Shown here: piece by piece, positions 1-5,440 of the stretch | Numbering within the stretch: position 1 is the first letter of the stretch | Layout of the letters: the number at the start of each line of letters is the position of its first letter | NCBI GenBank assembly: GCA_016764015.1 | Contig: JAESSR010000200.1 | Coordinates: forward strand, 1-7,784 | Direction: 5' to 3' | Length of the DNA: 7,784 bases | DNA from: Phycisphaerales bacterium | GTDB taxonomy: Bacteria > Planctomycetota > Phycisphaerae > Phycisphaerales > UBA1924 | Notes under the pieces: generated by a model | Databases searched by the model: none | Seen by the model: only the letters and a program-made list of their open reading frames with translations | What the model was told of the DNA's origin: nothing | Program-made: the position numbers and the translations under genes

Positions 1-5
1 AAACA

Positions 6-30
6 AGCCCGCGCCTTTCGGAAGCGGGCT
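6..30 (-). terminator. Hairpin terminator of the LTxxQ-protein gene
   Basis: A 7-bp GC-rich stem (AGCCCGC at 6-12 pairing with GCGGGCT at 24-30) encloses a short loop. Read on the minus strand, the loop contains CC-GAAA-GG and can extend the stem. On that strand the stem runs directly into TTGTTT (5-1 side), as in an intrinsic terminator, about 60 bases past the stop codon at 91. On the plus strand a T6 run exists only at 45-50, too far from the stem, so the minus-strand reading is preferred. Confidence 0.5.
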
Positions 31-90
31 CGGACGGAATCGGGATTTTTTGCCAGTTTCTATCGAGCAGTTCGGAATGAATAACTCAGG

Positions 91-840
91 TTAGCCGTCG
101 TCTTCTGGTGATGGCTGTTCTTTCTTGGATCGTTTGCCTCTTTGAGCGGGCTTATCGTCTGAACGTTTCACATGATCACGGTTTGGCCTGCGGCGTTGAT
201 CCTGAGCTTCACCGTCACGATCAACTCTGCGTTCGCGGGCTTGGTCGCCTTGCAATCGTTTGGCGCGGGCCTCTTTGATATGAGCTTTGATCATGTTCTG
301 CTGTTCGGGTGTCAGGATTTGTTTGAGTTGTGCGATGGCTGTCTTATTGGCGGATGCGTTGCTCATGAATGCTTGAAGTTTTTCGCGGGCCTTTGTAGTT
401 CGCTCTCTCTTCTCCTCGGGGTCCATGTCTTGATTCGCTTCGCGCATTGCTTTGATATCTGCTCGGATCTTTTGGATCTTCCCGAGGTTTTCTTCTTGGA
501 ATGTTTTCATTTCTTGACGGTATTTTTTCATCACATCGCGAACTTGCTCTTGCTGTTTGTCTGTGAGATTGAGTGATTGTGTTGACTTTTTTCCTTGGAG
601 TTGGCGGAAGGCCAACTGGTAATCTCGCATAATGACGGGATGATTCGCCTGCCTCTGAGACTTATCGCTCATCGAGTCATCATTGTTTCGGCGTTTATCA
701 GGAGAGGTAGTGGTCACCTTTGGTCCACGGAGAAGGTCTTTGTCTCGCTGTTCTTTTTTCTCCGGGCCGGCGGCTGCCATCCCCGAAGCTGCGATGATGA
801 CCAGTGCGAGTGATGCTGTGAGTGTGCGTTTCGTGTTCAT
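91..840 (-). CDS. Secreted Spy/CpxP-like LTxxQ-motif protein
   Basis: A 249-residue exported protein. Residues 1-24 form a signal peptide (MNTKR, a hydrophobic stretch, then AAA before GPEKK). The middle is predicted helical and carries two LTxxQ motifs, LTDKQ (92-96) and LTPEQ (176-180), the signature of the Spy/CpxP periplasmic chaperone and stress-sensor fold. Between them, residues about 100-160 look like a long charged helix. Both the linker after the signal peptide (25-70) and the last 55 residues are very rich in Arg, Lys, Asp and Glu, which classical Spy lacks; the tail may be disordered. The start is supported by GGAG eight bases upstream on the minus strand. The role is inferred from motifs only: a periplasmic binding or chaperone-like protein. 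It is transcribed divergently from the Mrp gene and appears to stand alone. Confidence 0.7.
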   Translation of the reverse strand: MNTKRTLTASLALVIIAASGMAAAGPEKKEQRDKDLLRGPKVTTTSPDKRRNNDDSMSDKSQRQANHPVIMRDYQLAFRQLQGKKSTQSLNLTDKQQEQVRDVMKKYRQEMKTFQEENLGKIQKIRADIKAMREANQDMDPEEKRERTTKAREKLQAFMSNASANKTAIAQLKQILTPEQQNMIKAHIKEARAKRLQGDQARERRVDRDGEAQDQRRRPNRDHVKRSDDKPAQRGKRSKKEQPSPEDDG

Positions 841-1115
841 TGTGTTTCTCCATTCGTTTCGTGCCTAATAGGCGGTGCGTGTCTGTCTGTGATGCTCAAC
901 GAATCAGATGCCAGCGTATTGCATACCTACCGATTGCTGAGTTGAATTCGAGATCAAGGCACCCCCTTGATCGGCTTATTGTACAGTATCTGGTGATTGT
1001 CTGAGAACTGGAATAGGCGATCTCTGTGGTTCCTGGGCAGAAACTTGCTCATATACGCTGCATAATCCCTATGATCTGTACCTTGTGAAATGGGCGATAA
1101 AAAGGATATTTCAGA
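841..1115. other. Divergent intergenic region, 275 bases
   Basis: This region separates the start codons of the minus-strand LTxxQ gene and the plus-strand Mrp gene, so it must hold both promoters. I find no convincing small ORF; the open frames here have no ribosome binding site and no recognisable protein. A dyad at 952-972 is described separately. A weak promoter guess for the Mrp gene is TTGCTC (1045-1050) with TATGAT (1070-1075), but the 19-base spacer is long, so I do not call it as a feature. Confidence 0.6.
952..972. promoter_or_regulatory. Perfect 8-bp dyad, possible operator
   Basis: GATCAAGG (952-959) and CCTTGATC (965-972) are exact inverted repeats around the 5-base loop CACCC. 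Neither strand has a T-run after it, so it does not look like a terminator. It lies midway between two divergent starts, where an operator shared by both promoters could sit. No known regulator motif is recognised, and a chance palindrome is possible. Confidence 0.3.
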
Positions 1116-2315
1116 ATGACACTGACCAAAGAACACATCACCGGAGCGCTTGCTGCCGTCACCCATCCGTCTGGCGAGGACTTGGTTTCACGCGGGTGCG
1201 TGATGAATATCGCGGTGTGCGATGAGCACGCATCGGTTCGGATTTGCATGACGCAGGGATATCCAGACGAAGCACAACCCGATCGTGATCAGCTCGCCAA
1301 AATGGGTGCGGTGATTGATTCGATGGTGCGCAGCGCAGCCAAAGAGCAAGGGATCGAGAGCCTCGGCTTGGTTGTGGACTTTGTCGATCATCAAGGTGAA
1401 GTCGTGATGAAACTCAAAGGCGATCAGAAGGGTGTACTCAAGGATAAGAATCCGAAGGACGATCCCAACACCCCCACTCCTCAAAATAGCGGCGCGACGG
1501 GTGTGCCGGGTGTCAAGCACATCATCGCTGTCGGCGCAGGCAAAGGCGGCGTTGGCAAATCGACAATTGCGGTGAACCTCGCGATCGGGCTTGCTCGCAA
1601 GGGGCATTCGGTCGGGTTGCTCGATGGCGATATTTATGGGCCATCGTTCCCAACCATGCTTGGGTTGCATTCGATGGAGCAGGTGGTGCTCGATGGTGCG
1701 TTGCAGCCGTTTATGGCGCATGGGATCAAGTCGATCACGATGGGCAAGCTGGTCGATGCCGAGAAGCCTTTGATCTGGCGTGGGCCGATGGCGCACGGGG
1801 CGTTCACGCAACTCATCGAGCGGACGCAATGGGGCGAGCTGGATTATCTGATTATTGATCTGCCGCCGGGCACGGGGGATGTGCCTTTGACGCTTGCCCA
1901 GAGCGTGCAACTCACCGGTGCGGTGATTGTGTGTACGCCTCAGCGGGTGGCGCAGGACGATGCGGTGCGTGCAAGCGCGATGTTTGAATCGCTCGGCGTC
2001 GAGGTGCTCGGGGTGGTCGAGAACATGAGTTTCTTTATTGGTGACGATGGCAAGGAATATGATATATTTGGTCGCGGCGGCGCGCAGACGATGGCCCAAC
2101 GATTGAACCATCCATTCTTGGGTGCGATCCCGATCAATATGGCGCTTCGTGAGAACTGTGACGGCGGCAAGCCGACGCACAACTTCGATCCAGCAACCGC
2201 CGGCGGCGAGGCACTGCCCAAAGCACTTGAGACTTTGGTGGATCAACTCGAAGCCCAGGTGACGCTGGCGTCGATGGGCAAAGGTGCCAGCAAACCAACG
2301 CTGACGGTGAGTTGA
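1116..2315 (+). CDS. mrp: Mrp/ApbC (NBP35-type) P-loop ATPase without CxxC
   Basis: A 399-residue cytoplasmic iron-sulfur cluster carrier-type ATPase. The N-terminal part (about 1-105) matches the MIP18/DUF59-like domain commonly fused to bacterial Mrp. A polar linker (about 106-132) leads into the ATPase domain. The deviant Walker A GKGGVGKST is at 142-150, DGDIYGPS at 170-177, the WRGPM motif at 221-225 and the DLPPGTGD switch at 248-255. The family's ENMS motif is at 302-305. In ApbC and NBP35 it is followed by a CxxC pair that bridges the cluster in the dimer; here the segment reads FFIGDDGKEYDIFG with no cysteine. CxxC-less Mrp proteins exist in other bacteria, so function may be kept or changed. 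The start is supported by AAAGGA (1101-1106) nine bases upstream. No partner gene for Fe-S assembly (suf/isc) lies nearby. Confidence 0.93.
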   Translation: MTLTKEHITGALAAVTHPSGEDLVSRGCVMNIAVCDEHASVRICMTQGYPDEAQPDRDQLAKMGAVIDSMVRSAAKEQGIESLGLVVDFVDHQGEVVMKLKGDQKGVLKDKNPKDDPNTPTPQNSGATGVPGVKHIIAVGAGKGGVGKSTIAVNLAIGLARKGHSVGLLDGDIYGPSFPTMLGLHSMEQVVLDGALQPFMAHGIKSITMGKLVDAEKPLIWRGPMAHGAFTQLIERTQWGELDYLIIDLPPGTGDVPLTLAQSVQLTGAVIVCTPQRVAQDDAVRASAMFESLGVEVLGVVENMSFFIGDDGKEYDIFGRGGAQTMAQRLNHPFLGAIPINMALRENCDGGKPTHNFDPATAGGEALPKALETLVDQLEAQVTLASMGKGASKPTLTVS

Positions 2316-2353
2316 TGGAGAATAAAAATACCGAATAATCACCAAACACAACC

Positions 2354-2382
2354 TTGTGCTGTGGTATCGGTATGTGTATGCT
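2354..2382 (+). promoter_or_regulatory. Possible sigma70-type promoter for the SnoaL-like gene
   Basis: TTGTGC (2354-2359) and TATGCT (2377-2382) are separated by 17 bases. Each matches four of six consensus positions. It would give a leader of about 65 bases ahead of the start at 2455. No terminator is visible between the Mrp stop (2315) and this site, so read-through from the Mrp gene is also possible. Confidence 0.3.
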
Positions 2383-2454
2383 GGAGAGGTCGCATTGCCA
2401 TCGTGGCGCAGCGGCCAGAATATCAAAAGTTCACAAACGAAACAGGAGCACGCC

Positions 2455-2871
2455 ATGTCCATGACCGAAATTGAATCAATCACCACCATCGCCAATGACC
2501 TTGTTGCTCATTGCAAGCTGCCGAGCGACAACATGCTCGATCATGATGCGAAGATTTGGGACAAGCACTTTGCCGAGGGATGGACGAGCATCGAAGGTGA
2601 CGGGAAGGTGTATACCGGGCGCGATGCGGTGATGGCGAAGTATAAGGAATGGATGGATAGCGTCACTTGTCATTCGTGCGAAGTGAGCGGGCCGTTTGTT
2701 GGACCCAGCGGGTTCAGCGTGATCTTTGATCTCGATATGGAATCAAAGGACGGCACCTGGCCACGCACGAAGATGCAGGAAGTCGCCGATTACACGGTTG
2801 AGAACGGGAAAATTGTCAAGGAAGAGTTCCGGTACCAGGCGAATGCGTGCGATGGTGGAACTTGCGAATAA
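2455..2871 (+). CDS. SnoaL-like / NTF2-fold protein
   Basis: A 138-residue cytoplasmic protein. The pattern of an N-terminal helix, then WxxxFAEGWTSIEGDG (35-50), the helix entry YTGRDAVMAKYKEWM (53-67), alternating strands with FSVIFDLDME (87-96), and a final strand 'ENGKIVKEEFRY' (116-127) is typical of SnoaL-like members of the NTF2 cone-fold superfamily. Members include small-molecule isomerases, hydrolases and many proteins of unknown ligand, so no reaction is assigned. The ATG at 2455 has CAGGAG (2443-2448) at good spacing; an in-frame upstream GTG at 2356 has no such site and would add 33 unlikely residues. An ATG at 2461 is an alternative. The protein is rich in cysteine for its size: C20, C72 and C75 (CHSC), and C132 and C137 near the C-terminus. 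That is unusual in this fold and could bind metal or form disulfides. Confidence 0.75.
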   Translation: MSMTEIESITTIANDLVAHCKLPSDNMLDHDAKIWDKHFAEGWTSIEGDGKVYTGRDAVMAKYKEWMDSVTCHSCEVSGPFVGPSGFSVIFDLDMESKDGTWPRTKMQEVADYTVENGKIVKEEFRYQANACDGGTCE

Positions 2872-2938
2872 TGTATTCAACTTGGTTCATCTTGAAGGCG
2901 AGCAAACGCTCCCCCGAATAGGTAAGGCAGGCGAAAAT

Positions 2939-2987
2939 CCTCATTTGTGTGTTATAAAAACTCATAAATGAGGTTTTGTATTATTTT
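2939..2987 (+). terminator. Hairpin terminator after the SnoaL-like gene
   Basis: CCTCATTT (2939-2946) pairs with AAATGAGG (2966-2973), an 8-bp stem extended by flanking A and T runs, followed by TTTTGTATTATTTT (2974-2987). The loop is long (19 bases). The 3' arm can instead form a small local hairpin, CTCAT-AA-ATGAG (2961-2972). The element separates the SnoaL-like gene from the four-gene operon promoter. Confidence 0.55.
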
Positions 2988-3009
2988 GTATGTTTTTCAG
3001 CTTCTCCAC

Positions 3010-3038
3010 TTGCCCCCCCGCCCCCCTGCTGGTATATT
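3010..3038 (+). promoter_or_regulatory. Extended -10 promoter with C-tract spacer
   Basis: An extended -10, TG-G-TATATT (3030-3038), lies 17 bases after TTGCCC (3010-3015). The spacer region is dominated by C7 (3013-3019), G, C6 (3021-3026). Initiation six to seven bases after the -10 would fall at about 3044-3045, next to the GTG (3045) and ATG (3048) of the first gene. The -10 is good; the -35 matches mainly through TTG and partly overlaps the C-tract. Confidence 0.45.
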
Positions 3039-3047
3039 CTGTGTGTG

Positions 3048-3518
3048 ATGAATCAGAAAGTCGAAATCAAACTTGGTTGGGCACAGTGGATTGTTCGTTT
3101 GAGCATTGCCGGGTTGTTTGGGCTGGCGCTGATGAGCAAGATGGTTGATCCGAGTCGATTTCTGAGCCCGTTGCAGAACGGGCTTGGGCTATCAGGTAGC
3201 GGTGCCGGGGCGTTCTTTGTCGTGACAGTGCTCACACTGGGAATACTTATTGCCCTGTTATTGTTTCGGAAAGGCCAGGCTGGATTGGTGCTTTCGGGGG
3301 TGTTTTTCGCTGCCGGGGCTGGGTATTCATTGATTCTTGACCACAATAAATACACGGGGAGTTGCGGGTGCGGGGTCTCGGCGGCTCCGGACGCAGCGAA
3401 CCAGTTGATTGTTCATGCGTACCAGAACTCGGCGAGTGCCGTGTTGTGTCTATTCCTTGGTTTCCGGGCTCGGCTCGGAGGAGAAAATGAAAATGAAGAA
3501 GCAAATGAAGATAGTTGA
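3048..3518 (+). CDS. MauE/DoxX-type redox-associated membrane protein
   Basis: A 156-residue inner-membrane protein with four hydrophobic segments at about 13-30, 54-72, 78-96 and 118-139. A SCGCG motif (105-109; C106 and C108) follows the third segment, where MauE/DoxX family proteins carry a CGCFG-like pair; another cysteine, C134, lies in the fourth segment. MauE is required for maturation of the disulfide-rich methylamine dehydrogenase small subunit, and related proteins act in thiol redox chemistry. No methylamine dehydrogenase gene is present here, so that substrate is not implied. The tail (144-156) is hydrophilic and acidic. No Shine-Dalgarno precedes the ATG; the start follows an extended -10 by only nine bases, suggesting a leaderless message. 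An in-frame GTG at 3045 is equally possible. A frame opening at TTG 2976 would add 24 residues over the promoter and is rejected. The 3' end overlaps the next gene. Confidence 0.7.
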   Translation: MNQKVEIKLGWAQWIVRLSIAGLFGLALMSKMVDPSRFLSPLQNGLGLSGSGAGAFFVVTVLTLGILIALLLFRKGQAGLVLSGVFFAAGAGYSLILDHNKYTGSCGCGVSAAPDAANQLIVHAYQNSASAVLCLFLGFRARLGGENENEEANEDS

Positions 3519-3756
3519 TGTGTTGGCGAGTGTGTTGTTGGTTGGGGTCATGTCTGCAATGGCATTGGCCGGCCCAACGCCGGGGCCAGTTCCTGTGAAT
3601 TGTCCGGCATTCCCAGTTGTGCTTAGATCGGGAGCCACTCAAACAATTCCAAAATATTCCTGTCCTGCAGGCGCTACATGCGGCGGATGGGCAGAACTTT
3701 TCGATGAAAACAATGTATCGCTGGGTGCGATACATGTATGTTTGTATCCTTCATAG
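3487..3756 (+). CDS. Small secreted four-cysteine protein
   Basis: An 89-residue precursor. The N-terminus is a Lys-rich, hydrophobic signal peptide ending in AMALA, with likely cleavage after A28, leaving a mature protein of about 61 residues. The mature part starts GPTPGPVPVNCP and contains exactly four cysteines (C39, C59, C65, C85), enough for two disulfides. I do not recognise the family. GGAGG (3477-3481) lies five bases before the ATG at 3487; in-frame ATGs at 3493 (87 residues) and 3505 are alternatives, and the GGAGGAG run would serve 3493 also. The gene overlaps the end of the MauE-like gene by 32 bases in the +1 frame, so the two are probably translationally coupled. Its position straight after a thiol-redox membrane protein suggests that protein may act on these cysteines, which is inference. 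A frame opening at 3409 gives a start without a signal peptide and is rejected. Confidence 0.65.
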   Translation: MKMKKQMKIVDVLASVLLVGVMSAMALAGPTPGPVPVNCPAFPVVLRSGATQTIPKYSCPAGATCGGWAELFDENNVSLGAIHVCLYPS

Positions 3757-3771
3757 TGTGAGATAGTAAAT

Positions 3772-4542
3772 ATGAAATCCATCAACTTTAAGTTTGCCCT
3801 AACGATTATCGCAGTTGTGAGTGTTGTTGTGTTTTCTGTTATGCGAGTATGGCCTTATGTGGTTAATCAGCGCAAATCAGACATAAATGCTCAAAGCAAG
3901 CAGATTGACAGAGTGCTTGTGGGCGCAGATATTCCAGACTATGAACTGAAAATGACTCAGGGCGAAGTTGATGACCTATTCGACCGCATTCGCCGAAAGG
4001 TGAATGCGGTCGCTTTAGAGATTCCAAATAGTACACGGCCGACACAGACGGATTTGTCAAAGATTTCGTCTGCCTTTGCGGATTTTGTAATAAGCCATAG
4101 GACAAATACTCGGACAGAGTATGTAAAAAATTATGTCACTGAACCGTCCAGTGAACTCGTTGATGATGATATCGCCAAAGCTGATTTGGCATGGCTTCGG
4201 ACCACAGTATGGGCGCGGCATGGAAATATTGATGTGGATTCTATTCGAGTTCAACCCCGTTTCATTCGCGGGAGAGAAATCGCTGGATCTGAGCCGAAGG
4301 GTGGGACCTATTTTCGTGATCTTGCCAATGGAAAAAACTTGGCAATGGATGGTGCGGGCTCATATTCAGCATACGAAATATTTTTGAGTGTTGTTGTTCC
4401 GAGCTTTGATGGAAAAGTTGAACTCGAACTTGAGTTAGGTGTCACGCTGATAAATGATGGCCCGAGGGGTGGGTGGAGTGCTGTATCCTGTGAATATATT
4501 GGTGTGCCTATGGGGACTTTTGTGTATACCCCTCGTCCTTGA
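3772..4542 (+). CDS. Membrane-anchored protein of unknown function
   Basis: A 256-residue protein with one N-terminal hydrophobic segment (about 8-24, after a short basic start MKSINFK) that should act as an uncleaved anchor, leaving some 225 residues outside the cytoplasmic membrane. I recognise no family. Visible features are an acidic, helical-looking region (about 55-80), a Trp-containing segment around 141-148 (WLRTTVW), and a C-terminal half rich in alternating hydrophobic residues, such as the strand-like VELELELGVTLI (216-227). There is one cysteine, C240. It begins 15 bases after the four-cysteine gene, and its stop at 4540-4542 is five bases before the next ATG, so it is the third gene of the operon. 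The ribosome binding site is weak (GTGAGATAG region). Parts are notably AT-rich: G+C is 19 of 60 bases at 4081-4140 and 23 of 60 at 4381-4440, against 39 of 60 at 6361-6420. Confidence 0.65.
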   Translation: MKSINFKFALTIIAVVSVVVFSVMRVWPYVVNQRKSDINAQSKQIDRVLVGADIPDYELKMTQGEVDDLFDRIRRKVNAVALEIPNSTRPTQTDLSKISSAFADFVISHRTNTRTEYVKNYVTEPSSELVDDDIAKADLAWLRTTVWARHGNIDVDSIRVQPRFIRGREIAGSEPKGGTYFRDLANGKNLAMDGAGSYSAYEIFLSVVVPSFDGKVELELELGVTLINDGPRGGWSAVSCEYIGVPMGTFVYTPRP

Positions 4543-4550
4543 GGATAATG

Positions 4551-5327
4551 ATGAGTCATACAAAACATTTTGAAAGCCGATTTGTTAATCGTTCTGGATT
4601 CACCTTGATCGAGCTTTTGGTGAGCGTAGGTATCATCTCGTTGCTCATTGGGTTGTTGGTGCCGGCTTTGGGTAAGGCACGGAGCCAAGCTCAAGAACTC
4701 GCAAGTTCGGTGAATTTGCGATCCATTGGTCAGGTGTACGAGATGTATTTGGGAAGCTCAAAGGGGTTGTATCCGGCACCGATCCCGGGGCGGTTTTACC
4801 CAGATCCGAATCCCCATATGGGCAGAGCCACGATGGGGCATTGGCAGGCATCAGACTTCTGGTCCAATCTGTTCTTTGAGACTTACCCTTGGGCAGAGAA
4901 TAAACAAATGTATCTTGCACCGGGCGCAGAGCGGGATCTGAGTATGCAGCCTGTCATCATAACTACTGTTCCATCATTCCAGTATTCAGCGTCATTTTTA
5001 GGTCAGCCCAAGATATGGAGCGAGGAAGATTTTCCGAGCACGGAATGGGCACAACTTGAGCGGAGCGTACGCCAATCAATGGTGCGGTATCCCTCGGCCA
5101 AGGCGTTGATGTGGGATGTGGAGATGCCGTATATCCGTCGCCCGCTCGAACGAGATGGATTTTTCAATCTTCTCGAAAAGACACCGATCTTGTTTGCAGA
5201 TCAGCATGTCGAGAACCGCATTCCTGCCGAGGCCAACCCTGGGGTGACGAACTGGGCGACCTATGCCGCTCATCCGCATCCATTCCTGCACAACACCCGC
5301 GATGGTGTGTTTGGGCGGGATTACTAA
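4551..5327 (+). CDS. Prepilin-like (type II pseudopilin) protein
   Basis: A 258-residue protein with a class III prepilin signal: a basic leader (1-16), cleavage expected at G16|F17 before FTLIELL, the conserved Glu at mature position 5 (E21), and a hydrophobic helix to about residue 40 ending in PALGKAR. Prepilin peptidase would cleave and N-methylate it, leaving a membrane-anchored, outward-facing protein. The C-terminal domain holds 'ILFADQHVE' (213-221) and ends in 'NTRDGVFGRDY' (248-258), close to the ADGHV and DG-GRD tails common in planctomycete pseudopilins. No assembly ATPase, secretin or peptidase gene is adjacent. GAGG (4541-4544) best fits the ATG at 4551; ATG 4548 is an alternative, and TTG 4539, overlapping the previous stop, is unlikely. 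It is the last gene of the four-gene run. Its role may be structural or substrate-specific; the sequence does not tell. Confidence 0.8.
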   Translation: MSHTKHFESRFVNRSGFTLIELLVSVGIISLLIGLLVPALGKARSQAQELASSVNLRSIGQVYEMYLGSSKGLYPAPIPGRFYPDPNPHMGRATMGHWQASDFWSNLFFETYPWAENKQMYLAPGAERDLSMQPVIITTVPSFQYSASFLGQPKIWSEEDFPSTEWAQLERSVRQSMVRYPSAKALMWDVEMPYIRRPLERDGFFNLLEKTPILFADQHVENRIPAEANPGVTNWATYAAHPHPFLHNTRDGVFGRDY

Positions 5328-5344
5328 TAGTTGGTTTCGTTCTG

Positions 5345-5431
5345 ACGAGCCGCGACCGCGAGGGAGTGGTCTTCTCTCTTCTGAATGAACTCACCAAAGC
5401 CAAAGACCGCTCCCTCACGGTCGCGGCTCGT
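5345..5431. repeat. 29-bp inverted-repeat element between convergent genes
   Basis: The left arm (5345-5373, beginning ACGAGCCGCGACCG) and the right arm (5403-5431, ending CGGTCGCGGCTCGT) are inverted repeats of 29 bases with two mismatches, around a 29-base spacer. In a plus-strand transcript one difference is a C-A mismatch and the other a G-U wobble, so a long stable stem would form. There is no T-tail on either side. It lies between the pseudopilin stop (5327) and the guanylate kinase stop (5441). The sequence resembles palindromic intergenic repeats I associate with planctomycete genomes, from memory and unverified. A small non-autonomous mobile element or a convergent-gene terminator are both possible. 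Confidence 0.7.
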
Positions 5432-5440
5432 TGGGATAGA

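Noticed and set aside
1..50. Hairpin at 6-30 with T6 at 45-50 as a plus-strand terminator
   Set aside because: The T-run is 14 bases past the stem. On the minus strand the same stem is followed directly by TTGTTT and lies correctly after the stop at 91.
979..1007. TTGTAC as a -35 box for the Mrp gene
   Set aside because: The hexamer 17 bases downstream (TGAGAA) does not resemble a -10, and no alternative spacing gives a better one.
1188..2495. 435-residue open frame antisense to the Mrp gene
   Set aside because: It lies opposite a clearly conserved P-loop ATPase, its translation is rich in His, Arg and Cys without any recognisable motif, and it has no ribosome binding site. It is a by-product of codon usage on the sense strand.
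2976..3047. Upstream extension of the MauE-like protein from TTG 2976
   Set aside because: The added 24 residues cover the -35/-10 elements and the C-tract, include a poly-Pro stretch read from that tract, and have no ribosome binding site.
3409..3486. Longer start for the four-cysteine protein
   Set aside because: It would put 26 Arg/Cys-containing residues before the signal peptide and lies entirely inside the MauE-like gene, while GGAGG is positioned for the ATG at 3487 or 3493.
5345..5431. Inverted repeat considered as a CRISPR repeat pair or a tRNA-like structure
   Set aside because: There are only two copies, in inverted orientation, with no direct-repeat periodicity, no spacers, no cas gene and no cloverleaf or anticodon arrangement.
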